From contig CAWIQY010000008.1 in assembly GCA_963838375.1 (NCBI GenBank), positions 310,001-374,000 of the forward strand: a stretch of DNA of 64,000 nucleotides. The letters are read 5' to 3'. The notes beneath the pieces are model-generated. The model made no database searches. It had not been told where the DNA came from and was given only the letters and a program-made list of their open reading frames with translations. This document shows, piece by piece, positions 26,648 to 35,543 of the stretch (the stretch's first letter is position 1; every line of letters starts with the position of its first letter). Origin of the DNA: DVED01 sp963838375. GTDB taxonomy: Bacteria > Cyanobacteriota > Cyanobacteriia > Cyanobacteriales > Geitlerinemataceae. The position numbers were made by a program, and so were the translations under genes.

Positions 26648-27280
26648 TTAATTTTGTTCGTGTAGGGTTTCGGAACGAATTGCACTGAAGAGGATATCGA
26701 GTATTCCTGCCCGTTTAGCACGATCGATCGCTTCGGGAGTGACAATATTACCGCTTTCGAGAATGGCTTCGCCGTGGCGATCGACAATGGTACGGTGGGC
26801 GGGTTTTCCTAGTGCGTTCTGGATTCTACGTTCCTCGATCGCTTTGATGCCGCAATTGTGCGTACCGATTGGCGGACTAGCTTGAGTTTTGCTGCTTGGC
26901 AACTCGTCCTCTTGTCCGGATACCGAGTCGCTGCTTTGTAAGTTGAGCAGTGAGTTACCAGACCGCGCCACAGCCATAAATAAGTCGTCTAGCATCCCCC
27001 AGTGTTCTGCTGTTTTGACAGTCGAGGGGGAAATACGCTGACCGGGCGCCAGGAGAAGAGTTCCAGTAGGAGTAGCAACAATACGATCGACCGTCTTGCC
27101 AACGAGTAAATCGGTTTGCCGATCTTCATCGGAATTTCCCAAGGTTTCTTTTCTAATACTTTTAGCTGTGAGTGCGGCTTTACGCAGTGTTTCCCTTGCC
27201 CGTCTCGCTTTATCGAGGGTCTCGGTTTGGGTTACATCGGCAGTGAGCGTTGTTTGTTGGCGTACATTCACATTAGACAT
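26648..27280 (-). CDS. Conserved hypothetical protein with two related C-terminal modules
   Basis: A 210-residue soluble protein. Two segments resemble each other: GKTVDRIVATPTGTLLLAPGQ...AEHWGMLDDLFMAV and GKPAHRTIVDRHGEAILESGN...AKRAGILDILFSAI, each a small beta-barrel followed by a helix. A Lys/Arg-rich helical N-terminus precedes them. The family is not one I can name. The ATG at 27280 is chosen because AAAGGAG is well placed before it, although the frame is open to 27361. Confidence 0.65.
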   Translation of the reverse strand: MSNVNVRQQTTLTADVTQTETLDKARRARETLRKAALTAKSIRKETLGNSDEDRQTDLLVGKTVDRIVATPTGTLLLAPGQRISPSTVKTAEHWGMLDDLFMAVARSGNSLLNLQSSDSVSGQEDELPSSKTQASPPIGTHNCGIKAIEERRIQNALGKPAHRTIVDRHGEAILESGNIVTPEAIDRAKRAGILDILFSAIRSETLHEQN

Positions 27281-27467
27281 TCTCAAGCTCCTTTGAATAT
27301 TTCTGGCTACGCGGGAACTCCTCTCGACAAACACAATTCGATCGTGTTTGTCCCCAGCCATTTACCGTATTCTTATTAGACTCAAAATTAATACATTTTG
27401 AATCCGGCGCTAGATAGATTATTCGATCGTCAGCCATCATCCAATAGTGATAGATCTTTCAAAGCAG

Positions 27468-28382
27468 TTAATACGATGAATTCTTAGGTGGAAGCCTTTC
27501 TGCATGGCGATCGGGAATAATTTGAGATCCATAATGCCGTGCGAAAACTTGAGTAAATTCCGCACCGAACAGCAGAATTTGAGCACTATAGTAAACCCAA
27601 GCCAGGAGAATCACCAAAGATCCGGCAGCGCCATAAGCCGAACCAAAGCTACCTTGCCCCAAATATAACCCTAAAATATACTTGCCAAAGCTAAATAACA
27701 ATGCGGTAATGGTCGCACCGACCCACACGTCGCCCCAAGCAATTTTGACATCGGGCAAATATTTATATATAAGAGCGAACAGCAGAGTAATTAAGCCAAA
27801 AGATAGTACAAAATTAACGAGTTGCCACAAGGAATCTAAACCGGGAAGCAAGTTAGCTTGAAAAGAGGCGAGGGCAGATAGCGCCGCACTTAAAACAAGA
27901 GAAACCAGCAATAAAAATCCGATCGCCAGCACCATCGAAAAAGATAAGAATCGTTTTCTAATCACACCTTTGACCCCGCTGTTGGGTTTCGCTCGAACAT
28001 TCCAAACAGCATTGAGTGCTTCTTGAAGTTGGGCAAAAACTCCCGATGCCCCAAATAATAAAACTACAATACTAATCACTGAAGCAATATTGCTAATTTC
28101 CGGTTTATTAGCATTATTTAATGCAGTTTCGATCGCTTCAGCTCCACTTTTGCCCACCAATCCTTGAATTTGACCGACAATTTCGCCCCGAGCCGCTTCT
28201 TCGCCGAATACTGCCCCAGCGATCGCGATCGCTAAAACGAGTAAAGGTGTTAGAGAAAAGACCGTATAGTATGCCAACGCTGCCGCTAATTGAGAAACCT
28301 TATCCTCTTGCCACTCTTTAAAAGATTGTTTTATCAAACTCCAAAGAATTCTGAGATTAAATAATTTGCGTACGGTTGCCAT
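27468..28382 (-). CDS. YihY/UPF0761 (BrkB-like) inner-membrane protein
   Basis: A 304-residue membrane protein with six predicted transmembrane helices. It carries the family motifs AAALAYYTVFSLTPLLVL near the N-terminus, WNVRAKPN in the centre and GSFGSAYGAAGSLVILLAW near the C-terminus. Formerly annotated ribonuclease BN, the family is now considered membrane proteins of uncertain function. The ATG at 28382 (MATVRKLF) is preferred over one six codons upstream. Confidence 0.9.
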   Translation of the reverse strand: MATVRKLFNLRILWSLIKQSFKEWQEDKVSQLAAALAYYTVFSLTPLLVLAIAIAGAVFGEEAARGEIVGQIQGLVGKSGAEAIETALNNANKPEISNIASVISIVVLLFGASGVFAQLQEALNAVWNVRAKPNSGVKGVIRKRFLSFSMVLAIGFLLLVSLVLSAALSALASFQANLLPGLDSLWQLVNFVLSFGLITLLFALIYKYLPDVKIAWGDVWVGATITALLFSFGKYILGLYLGQGSFGSAYGAAGSLVILLAWVYYSAQILLFGAEFTQVFARHYGSQIIPDRHAERLPPKNSSY

Positions 28383-28940
28383 AAATAATACAATAATCAA
28401 CTAAAATTATTCACAGTGTATTATAACACTGACGATCGCATTAAACATCTACCGAAAGATAGACATTTATACATTTTCCAGTGTATGAAATAGGTTATAG
28501 AATGGATTGCAGACAGCGATCGACAGCCAATTCCTAGACTTTCATACCCGAAAGTAGAGCCTAAATATTACTCAAAAAAATACTAAAGCCGGACACAATT
28601 TTAAAAATCGATCGACAAATTTGCGACTACAAATCGATAAAATGCTTCGACAAACATGGAGCCTTTTGAAAAAAAAAAGGCTTTAAACCCCTGAAAACTC
28701 ATTCCAACTCGTCCGGCTCTCAAAAAGAGTGAATTGACCCTAACACCTGGCTGTGAAAGGGGTTCAATGGTTTGAGGTGTGATTTTTGCAGAGATCTCTT
28801 AACTCCAAATAACGAAGGCTCAAGCATTTCTGCTTGAGCCTATCCTAGTCAGATTTAGTGACTAGCACCGATGAAATCGGTTAATCAGTAAACCTTTGTC
28901 GGTCAAAAATTTGGGACTAAAGGAGTTTCAGTCTTAAAAT
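28383..28940. other. Non-coding stretch before the rbp pair
   Basis: This stretch separates the YihY gene from the 3' side of rbp copy 1. It includes a weak hairpin AGCCTTTT/AAAAAGGCT at 28660-28682 and the stronger GGCTCAAGCA hairpin listed separately. No open frame of interest. Confidence 0.5.
28817..28840 (-). terminator. Hairpin downstream of rbp copy 1
   Basis: A perfect 10-bp stem GGCTCAAGCA/TGCTTGAGCC with a 4-nt loop lies about 100 bases past the rbp stop. On the minus strand it is followed by TTCGTTATTT, so it is a possible terminator or an mRNA-stabilising 3' hairpin. A homologous hairpin is found at 29632-29655. Confidence 0.55.
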
Positions 28941-29243
28941 TTAGTAGCGTCCCCCACCACCGCCACGAGAATAGCCACCGCCACCACGAGGGCCGCGATC
29001 TTCCCGGGGCTTGGCTTTATTGACTTTCAGATCGCGACCCATCCATTCAGCGCCATCAAGCGCTTCAATAGCCTTGCTCTCCTCTTCTTCTGAACCCATT
29101 TCCACAAAACCAAAACCACGAGGGCGACCGGTCTCGCGGTCAGTGGGAAGCTGAACTCGCTTCACTGTGCCATATTCCTTGAATATCTCACTGAGATCGT
29201 CTTGTGTAACTTCATAAGACAAGTTACCTACATAAATCGACAT
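28941..29243 (-). CDS. rbp: RRM RNA-binding protein with Gly-rich tail, copy 1
   Basis: A 100-residue cyanobacterial Rbp. The RRM occupies 1-80 with RNP2 IYVGNL and RNP1 RGFGFVEM, followed by a short glycine-rich tail (GGGGYSRGGGGGRY). Such proteins accumulate in the cold and bind mRNAs, some of which they tether to thylakoids. It is nearly identical to copy 2 at 30201-30503. A strongly conserved leader of about 120 nt precedes both genes. Confidence 0.95.
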   Translation of the reverse strand: MSIYVGNLSYEVTQDDLSEIFKEYGTVKRVQLPTDRETGRPRGFGFVEMGSEEEESKAIEALDGAEWMGRDLKVNKAKPREDRGPRGGGGYSRGGGGGRY

Positions 29244-29379
29244 AAATTAATCTCCAAAGTCAAAAGTGTGCAGAGAGTAAGATTTTGGAGAAGAGCCTGC
29301 CAATACAAAACGCGAAAAACTCGTTAATACTTGAAATCAATGCTACAACCCGTACTTATTCTCACCGATTTTCATTATA
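29244..29379 (-). promoter_or_regulatory. Conserved leader and -10 box of rbp copy 1
   Basis: TATAAT on the minus strand (29379 to 29374) precedes a leader of roughly 120 nt that matches the leader of copy 2 (30504-30636) over most of its length, including AAGTATTAACGAGTTTTTCG and the stretch GCAGGCTCTTCTCC. In Anabaena variabilis the rbpA1 5' leader is involved in cold regulation, so this conservation suggests the same here. No well-spaced -35 is obvious. Confidence 0.6.
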
Positions 29380-29631
29380 GCAGTCCTAAACAAATTGGCA
29401 TGGATTTCGGGATAGTTAATGAATAGTTCATTATTGGCGGCACGGCTGACGCATTGACAACAGTTCACTGCCACCCTTGGGGAAGTAAGACAGAAAACGA
29501 GAAGGGGAATTAAGTCCGCTATTTTTGGGTTGTCCGAAGCAATGAAGAAACTCCCAATCGGGGTAACTGGCTATGAGCTTCGTTGTCCCAACTAAGTTAT
29601 AAGTTTCTATTCCTTAACTTTAAATAACGAA

Positions 29632-29655
29632 GGCTCAAGCAGAAACGCTTGAGCC
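29632..29655 (-). terminator. Hairpin belonging to the 3' region of rbp copy 2
   Basis: Stem GGCTCAAGC/GCTTGAGCC with a 6-nt loop. Flanking bases (TTTAAATAACGAA on the left, CAGTCAAATTGATTGACTAG on the right) match those around the copy 1 hairpin, so it is the duplicated 3' hairpin, now separated from its gene by the insertion at 29706-30142. Confidence 0.6.
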
Positions 29656-29705
29656 TATTTCAGTCAAATTGATTGACTAGTATCGATGGAACGGGTTAAG
29701 TGAAT

Positions 29706-30142
29706 TACTCAGACTTGTCGATGGCTGAAGTCTGAGCTTTCCTATTCATCGGAAATCGCCTCAAACACTCCATAGTTTTTTGGTATTACGTTCCTGCGGC
29801 AGTCGCTCATGAGGGAAACCAAGCCGTGTGCTCCACTTGGGAAGACCCGAAAGTGGAGCACTAGCTCCTCTTTGGCGGCGAACCCCTCCAAGGGCAGGGG
29901 TCTGGGTTCCCAAAACCCAATTTTTCTCTCTTTTACACTTACCTTCCGGCTTGGTTTTCGCGCTTCGGCATCGGTGTGCAAGATACTTGGATTTTTCCAG
30001 AAGTCCAGGGGATTTGTCATTGACAAATTGAAAAGGGAATATGTTTTTACCCCGTCAACCCATCAATTCTGGGTGTAATCTTCATCCCCCGCTCCGGCTC
30101 CCCAGCCTACCCTTGATTTGAGGGTGGGTCTTTGGGCAAAAC
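29706..30142. mobile_element. 437-bp insertion in the 3' region of rbp copy 2
   Basis: Aligning the two rbp units shows extra DNA here. It is flanked by an imperfect 11-bp direct repeat, GTTAAGTGAAT (29695-29705) and GTTAAGTAAAT (30143-30153). Inside are several inverted repeats: CTCAGACTT/AAGTCTGAG at the left edge (29708-29736), an outer stem CCAAGCCG/CGGCTTGG (29819-29826 with 29947-29954, extendable to 13 bp with one wobble), a nested perfect 11-bp stem GTGCTCCACTT/AAGTGGAGCAC (29828-29861), and a hairpin near the right edge. The 94-codon frame across it has no recognisable domain. It resembles a non-autonomous MITE-like element. Confidence 0.55.
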
Positions 30143-30200
30143 GTTAAGTAAATCTTTGTCGGTCGAACAATTGGGATGAGAAGAGTTTCAGCCTCAAAAT

Positions 30201-30503
30201 TTAGTAGCGCCCCCCACCACCACGAAAATTGCCACCTCCACCACCACGACCGCCGCGATCTTCGCGGGGCTTGGCTTTGTTGACTTTCAAATCACGACCC
30301 ATCCATTCAGCACCATCAAGCGCTTCAATAGCTGCGGTCTCCTCTTCTTCTGAACCCATTTCCACAAAACCAAAACCACGGACGCGGCCGGTCTCACGGT
30401 CAGTGGGAAGCTGAACTCGCTTCACAGTGCCATATTCCTTGAATATCTCACTGAGGTCTTCTTGTGTAACGTCATAAGACAGATTACCTACATAAATCGA
30501 CAT
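30201..30503 (-). CDS. rbp: RRM RNA-binding protein with Gly-rich tail, copy 2
   Basis: 100 residues, differing from copy 1 mainly at SYDVTQED, GRVRGFGF, ETAAIEAL and in the Gly-rich tail. RNP2 and RNP1 are intact. It belongs to a tandem duplication of about 1.2 kb that includes the leader, coding region and 3' hairpin. Copy 2 lies upstream of copy 1 on the same strand, each with its own promoter. Confidence 0.95.
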   Translation of the reverse strand: MSIYVGNLSYDVTQEDLSEIFKEYGTVKRVQLPTDRETGRVRGFGFVEMGSEEEETAAIEALDGAEWMGRDLKVNKAKPREDRGGRGGGGGNFRGGGGRY

Positions 30504-30636
30504 AAACGATCTCCAAAGTCAAAGGTGTGTAGAGAGTGAGATTTCGGAGAAGAGCCTGCCAATACAAAACGCGAAAAACTCGTTAATACTTGAAACAAAT
30601 GCTACAACCCATACCTTGTTCTCAGGAGAGATTATA
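30504..30636 (-). promoter_or_regulatory. Conserved leader and -10 box of rbp copy 2
   Basis: TATAAT on the minus strand (30636 to 30631) begins a leader homologous to that of copy 1. A TTGACA lies only 7 bases upstream of it, too close to be a standard -35, and may be a regulator site or chance. Confidence 0.55.
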
Positions 30637-30792
30637 GCACGTTTGTCAACCTTTCTGGAGCTATGGCTTGTGGGAACGTCATTCCGAATACCACAAAAGT
30701 CCTCGATCGGTTACGGGCGGGCTTATCGCCACAGTCAGGGCGACGATCGATATCGAGTCTGTGAGCTATTGAAGCCATGAAAGCATGGAAAT

Positions 30793-30823
30793 TGACACTC
30801 CCGCGCATAAATGACGGGGGATT
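30793..30823 (+). mobile_element. IS200/IS605-type end hairpin, possible element remnant
   Basis: TGACACTCCCGCG, a short loop, then GACGGGGGATT resembles the right-end hairpin of cyanobacterial IS605/IS1341 elements (typically TGACACTCCCCCG, loop, CGGGGGATTC). No tnpA or tnpB gene is present, so at most a solo end. The rest of the 30637-31050 intergenic stretch shows no gene. Confidence 0.35.
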
Positions 30824-31050
30824 ATTCCTTCACAGATTAAACTTGTCAGACAGGATTTCTCCAGAAAGACAGCGGTTTTCATCTCCAGAAGCTTTTTTTC
30901 GAGACTTTACCCGAACAGAAGATCGGCAGTTGGGTGTTGAGACCTGCTTTCTAGCGCTCGCAACGGAGCAAGAGGAGTCAGCATCCACCTGAGAAACGCT
31001 AGTATATTTCTGATTCCCCCAACTCGATCGCGACATTCTAAAATCTAACA

Positions 31051-32151
31051 ATGAATATGCTCGATAATCTTGTTACCATTGCAAATTTATTTATCCAACA
31101 GACACAGATCGCAGATATTCGACCGTTTGGGAGCGGTAATATCAACGACACTTTTCGAGTCACTTTAGATTCTTTAACCGAGCAGTCATTAATTTTACAA
31201 CAGATCAATACGCAAGTGTTTCGTACTCCTAAACTCGTGATGCATAATATGCGAGTTTGTACCGAACATATGCGATCGCGTTTACAAGATTTCCCTCTAG
31301 ATCGTCGTTGGGAAGTGCCGCGCATATTTTTGACTAAAAAGGGTCAAGACCATTTTATCGATGCGGACGGAAATTTTTGGCGGGCAATGAGTTTAATTGA
31401 AGATACTGAGTCTTTCGATGTGATGGGCGATGTAGAACGCGCTATAGAAGTAGGCTATGCACTAGGAACCTTTCACAATCTAGTTAGTGATTTGCTGCCA
31501 GAAACCCTGAGTGACACGCTGGAAGGATTTCATATTACGCCATGCTACTTGCAACAGTATGAGAAAGTTCTAGCAAAAACAACACCTATTCAAACTCCAG
31601 AAGCCAATTATTGCTTGCAATTCGTCAACGATCGAGCGAGCTGGTCATATATTCTAGAAAAGGCAAAAGCTCAAGGCAAACTTCCACTGCGTTTAATGCA
31701 CGGAGATCCTAAACTTAACAATATTTTGTTTGATACCAAAACCGGAAAAGCTGTAAGCCTAATCGACTTAGATACTGTAAAACCGGGTTTAGTTCAGTAT
31801 GATATCGGCGACTGTTTGAGATCGGGCTGCAACCCTGCCGGAGAAGAAACAGAAGATTGGGATAGCGTTTATTTTGAAACTGATTTGTGTCGAAATATTT
31901 TGCAAGGGTATTTTTCAGTCGCTCGAGCTTTTCTCACAGAAAATGACTATCTTTATCTTTATGATGCCATTCGGCTGATTGCTTTTGAGCTGGGATTGAG
32001 ATTTTTGACTGACTATTTGGCTGGGAATGTTTATTTTAAAGTGAAGTATCCCGAACACAACTTGGCTAGGGCGATCGTTCAGTTCAAACTAACTGAAAGT
32101 ATTGAGGCTCAAGAAGCGTTAATCTCAAATATGATTCGTGACTCGATCTAA
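31051..32151 (+). CDS. Aminoglycoside phosphotransferase-fold kinase (NahK-like)
   Basis: A 366-residue APH-family small-molecule kinase. A Gly-rich nucleotide loop GSGNINDTFRV is at about 28-38, the catalytic loop HGDPKLNNILFD (Asp base) is near 223, and the metal-binding IDLDTVKPG follows. Phosphotransferases with this pattern include N-acetylhexosamine 1-kinase; a sugar substrate is therefore likely but inferred. It is monocistronic; the next gene follows after 86 bases. Confidence 0.85.
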   Translation: MNMLDNLVTIANLFIQQTQIADIRPFGSGNINDTFRVTLDSLTEQSLILQQINTQVFRTPKLVMHNMRVCTEHMRSRLQDFPLDRRWEVPRIFLTKKGQDHFIDADGNFWRAMSLIEDTESFDVMGDVERAIEVGYALGTFHNLVSDLLPETLSDTLEGFHITPCYLQQYEKVLAKTTPIQTPEANYCLQFVNDRASWSYILEKAKAQGKLPLRLMHGDPKLNNILFDTKTGKAVSLIDLDTVKPGLVQYDIGDCLRSGCNPAGEETEDWDSVYFETDLCRNILQGYFSVARAFLTENDYLYLYDAIRLIAFELGLRFLTDYLAGNVYFKVKYPEHNLARAIVQFKLTESIEAQEALISNMIRDSI

Positions 32152-32237
32152 AACCGATCGATTGCCTAAATGTCAAGACTTTGTTTTGTTTATATACAAC
32201 CCTGCTGATTCTCGAATAAGTTTCGCTCTATTAGATT

Positions 32238-32792
32238 ATGCCAAATCTCAATTTTAGAGAAGCAAATGTCTCCGATGCTCCCTCGATCGTTACTATCCAT
32301 AACTCAAATGCGATCGCTAATTTAAATTCTATAGATGGAGGATTTTTGCTCTCAGACGTTAATGAAAAAGCTGTTGTAGACCAGTTAAGTCGATCGACTC
32401 GGTACTTTGTCGCCACTCTCCCCAACAAAGAGATTATTGGATTCGTCTGTGTCTCACGACCTAAAATATCGGCAGAGATGTTAACAAAAATTCAATGGGA
32501 GGATACAATGTCTTATGAGAAAGTACAAGATCCTAGACATCTTTTTCTCCATGTTGTAGCAACTCGACGAAACTGGAGCAGTCAAGGAGTCGGTCAATTT
32601 ATGTATCGATCGTTATATGATAGTTTCCCAAGTTCATTTATTTCACTCTTTGTTGTAGTCAATCCGATCGCCAATCAGCGATCGATGAATTTCCACACAA
32701 AACAAGGCTTCAAAAAAATAGGAACGATTAAAGCCGATCGGTTTTTAGATTTTAAAAACTATGAAGAGGTTCTCATGCTAAAAGAAACATAA
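32238..32792 (+). CDS. GNAT-family N-acetyltransferase
   Basis: A 184-residue acetyltransferase. The N-terminal FREANVSDAPSIVTIHN and the acetyl-CoA region LHVVATRRNWSSQGVGQFMY (with Q/RxxGxG/A-type QGVGQF) identify the fold, and the C-terminal FHTKQGFKKIGT is typical. Substrate unknown. It is followed 9-21 bases later by the DOMON-like gene and probably forms an operon with it. Confidence 0.8.
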   Translation: MPNLNFREANVSDAPSIVTIHNSNAIANLNSIDGGFLLSDVNEKAVVDQLSRSTRYFVATLPNKEIIGFVCVSRPKISAEMLTKIQWEDTMSYEKVQDPRHLFLHVVATRRNWSSQGVGQFMYRSLYDSFPSSFISLFVVVNPIANQRSMNFHTKQGFKKIGTIKADRFLDFKNYEEVLMLKET

Positions 32793-32813
32793 AACTTCAT
32801 TTTGGGTATTTTT

Positions 32814-33344
32814 ATGAAATTACAGTTACACGCTTTTTACTCTACAGAACACGAACTCAATATAGATTTTTTTTGCAATGTCGATCGCCATAAAAATCAG
32901 CTCGAGCTGAATTATCAACTAATGGGCGATCTTCAAACCATTTTCATTCCCCAAGCCTTCGATAGACCAACGCGACAAGATGAGTTGTGGAGAGAAACCT
33001 GCTTCGAGTTCTTCCTCGGTGTTGAGAATACTTCGGACTATTGGGAATTCAACCTCTCTCCATCCGGACATTGGAATGTTTATTATTTTGAGGATTATCG
33101 TCAAGGAATGCAAAGAGAAGCAGCCTTTGTAGAACTCCCTTTTAAAGTCGATCGTCAACCGAACCGCTTAATACTAGCCTTAAAAGTCGATCTAGAGAAA
33201 ATAGGATTAGCCGATCGAAATCTGCAAGTTGCCATTACAGCTGTTATCAAACAAACAGATGAAACAGTAACTTACTGGGCATTAACTCATACCGGTTCCC
33301 AGCCAGACTTTCACTCGAGAGAGAGTTTTCTCTATGAGTGCTAA
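32814..33344 (+). CDS. DOMON-like domain protein
   Basis: A 176-residue beta-sandwich protein. The stretch RQDELWRETCFEFFLG, then YWEFNLSPSGHWNVYYFEDY and RQNPNRLILALKVDL-like segments, match the bacterial DOMON-like (type 9 carbohydrate-binding-module-like) family. No signal peptide, so it would be cytosolic. The function is unknown; haem or sugar binding is the general suggestion for the fold. ATG at 32814 preferred over a TTG at 32802. Confidence 0.75.
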   Translation: MKLQLHAFYSTEHELNIDFFCNVDRHKNQLELNYQLMGDLQTIFIPQAFDRPTRQDELWRETCFEFFLGVENTSDYWEFNLSPSGHWNVYYFEDYRQGMQREAAFVELPFKVDRQPNRLILALKVDLEKIGLADRNLQVAITAVIKQTDETVTYWALTHTGSQPDFHSRESFLYEC

Positions 33345-33506
33345 CTGGAGTGCGAACGCGCTAGTTTACCGTTGCTACCCCCATTAAACAGTCACGTATT
33401 TAAATTTTGAATGAGGGCAGATGGGGAGATGGGGAAATAGCAACTTATAATAAGAACTCGGGCGATCCTCGCCTCCATAGAACTTAACTTTCCCCGTTGC
33501 CATTCC

Positions 33507-34756
33507 ATGACCGCGACACCTCTCTCCACCAACACCCCAACCGCCAGCGAAACCCAAATCCCCGATGCTTTCGGACGCTTCGGTCCCTTTGGCGGCAAGT
33601 ACGTCCCAGAAACCCTAATGCCAGCTTTAGCCGAATTGGAAGCGGCATTCGATCGGTATTGCAACGATCCAGAATTCCAGAAGGAACTCGACGGATTGCT
33701 GCGCGACTACGTAGGACGACCCTGCCCCTTGTATTTCGCCGAACGCCTGACGGCACGCTACGCCCAACCCGACGGCACCGGACCGAAAATTTACCTGAAA
33801 CGGGAAGATCTCAATCATACCGGAGCGCATAAAATTAACAACGCGATCGCCCAAGCCATCCTTGCCAAACGCATGGGCAAACAGCGCATCATCGCCGAAA
33901 CCGGGGCGGGTCAACACGGGGTCGCCACTGCCACCGCTTGCGCCCGATTTGGCTTAGATTGCGTCATCTACATGGGCGTGCAAGACATGGAACGGCAAGC
34001 CCTCAACGTCATTCGGATGCGGCTGCTGGGAGCCAAGTTCGACCCGTCAGCGCCGGAACCGGAACCCTCAAAGATGCCACCTCCGAAGCCATCCGCGACT
34101 GGGTGACGAACGTGGAAACGACTCACTACATCCTCGGTTCTGTTGCCGGTCCCCATCCCTACCCGATGATGGTAAGGGATTTTCATGCCGTCATCGGACG
34201 AGAAACCCGCCGTCAGTGCCAGGAAGCGTGGGGCGGATTGCCGGATATTTTGCTCGCTTGTGTTGGAGGAGGTTCCAATGCCATGGGGCTGTTTTACGAG
34301 TTTGTGAAAGACTCGTCGGTACGGTTAATCGGTGTGGAAGCTGCCGGAGAAGGGGTCAACACGGACAAACACGCGGCAACCCTGACGAAGGGACGTATCG
34401 GCGTTCTTCACGGGGCGATGAGTTATTTGTTGCAAGACGATGACGGACAAGTGCAAGAAGCCCACTCCATTAGTGCGGGGTTGGACTATCCGGGAGTCGG
34501 TCCCGAACACAGCTATCTCAAAGAGACTGGACGGGCTCAGTATTACAGCGTCACCGACAAACAAGCGATCGATGCTTTCCAATTATTATCCCAATTAGAA
34601 GGCATTATTCCCGCCTTGGAAACCTCTCACGCGATCGCCTATTTAGATACTCTGTGCCCCCAACTTGCAGATAATACTAAAATTGTCATTAACTGTTCCG
34701 GACGGGGCGACAAGGACGTGCAAACGGTGGCAAAGGTGCTGAATTTGATGGATTAG
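33507..34756 (+). pseudogene. trpB: Tryptophan synthase beta chain, single-base frameshift
   Basis: The first frame (33507-34106) codes the N-terminal half with GRFGPFGGKYVPETL and the PLP-binding Lys in HTGAHKINNA. Homology then jumps to the next frame, which runs to 34756 with VRPVSAGTGTLKDATSEAI, the PLP phosphate loop GGGSNAMG and a complete C-terminus. The break is at 34035-34036: GCCAAGTTCGACC where one more base would give ...GTT CGA CCC GTC. Every other conserved element is intact, so this is either a sequencing/assembly error or a very recent loss of the last step of tryptophan synthesis. It could be a second trpB paralogue. No other trp gene is nearby, which is normal for cyanobacteria. 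Confidence 0.9.
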
Positions 34757-34887
34757 TTATGATTTGGGGGTTGGGTTTGGGGAGGATTCGTTGTTCGTTT
34801 TTTGAGGAAAATGGGTAACGGACAGCGACCAGTCACCAAAAACCAATAACCAACCCCAAACCCCAAATACCCAACCCCAATAACAAA
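34757..34887. repeat. Low-complexity inverted repeats between trpB and rnd
   Basis: GGGGGTTGGGTTTGGGG (34765-34781) faces CCAACCCCAAACCCCAAA (34851-34868) and further CCCAACCCC units. They can pair over a long stem and the G-rich arm could form quadruplex-like structures. Similar short repeats occur at 38860-38950. Confidence 0.6.
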
Positions 34888-35511
34888 ATGACTGATTTTC
34901 AAGTTTGCGATCGAGATATTTCCCAAGAACTTCTGACTCGTTATCTGACTGCCGAAGCGATCGCGATCGATACGGAAACCATGGGTTTAATTCCCCAGCG
35001 AGATCGGCTGTGTTTGGTGCAACTGTGCGACGAAGACAGATGTGTCAGCGCCGTTCGCATCGCCAAAGGACAAACGGATGCACCCTATTTAAAACAATTA
35101 CTGGAAGCGAAATCGGTGCTGAAAGTGTTTCATTTCGCCCGCTTTGATGTGGCAACACTGCGCTATAATCTCGGCATAGAAGTATCGCCTTTGTTCTGTA
35201 CCAAAATTGCCAGCAAACTTGCCCGCACCTACACCAATCAACACGGACTCAAAGCAGTCGTTAACGACTTAGAAGGCGTCGAGTTAGACAAACGCGCTCA
35301 AAGTTCGGATTGGGGCAATGCCAGCCATCTCTCCGAAGAACAACTCAGCTATGCCGCCAATGATGTTCGCTACCTGTTAGGTGCTTACCAGAAGTTAACG
35401 GCAATGCTCGAACGGGAAGAACGCTGGGAACTGGCACAACGGTGTTTTGAGTGTTTGCCCGTCTTTGTCTCTTTAGATTTGTCGTACTACAAAGATATTT
35501 TCGAGCATTAA
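34888..35511 (+). CDS. rnd: Ribonuclease D-like 3'-5' exonuclease
   Basis: A 207-residue DEDDy exonuclease, shorter than E. coli RNase D because it lacks HRDC domains. Catalytic acids: Asp and Glu in AIDTETMGL, Asp in FHFARFDVATL, and YAANDVRYL (Tyr-x3-Asp). It should trim RNA 3' ends, as inferred from the family. It is separated from trpB by 131 repeat-rich bases and is probably monocistronic. Confidence 0.9.
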   Translation: MTDFQVCDRDISQELLTRYLTAEAIAIDTETMGLIPQRDRLCLVQLCDEDRCVSAVRIAKGQTDAPYLKQLLEAKSVLKVFHFARFDVATLRYNLGIEVSPLFCTKIASKLARTYTNQHGLKAVVNDLEGVELDKRAQSSDWGNASHLSEEQLSYAANDVRYLLGAYQKLTAMLEREERWELAQRCFECLPVFVSLDLSYYKDIFEH

Positions 35512-35543
35512 TTTCTGAGCCTGAGTGTCCAAAGCGCCATAAA

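Noticed and set aside
29742..30026. A 94-codon open frame on the minus strand inside the rbp insertion
   Set aside because: No known domain; it overlaps inverted repeats and is more likely an accident of the element.
30631..30649. TTGACA directly upstream of the copy 2 TATAAT as a complete sigma-70 promoter
   Set aside because: Spacing is only 7 bases, far from the usual 16-19, and the motif is not conserved in copy 1.
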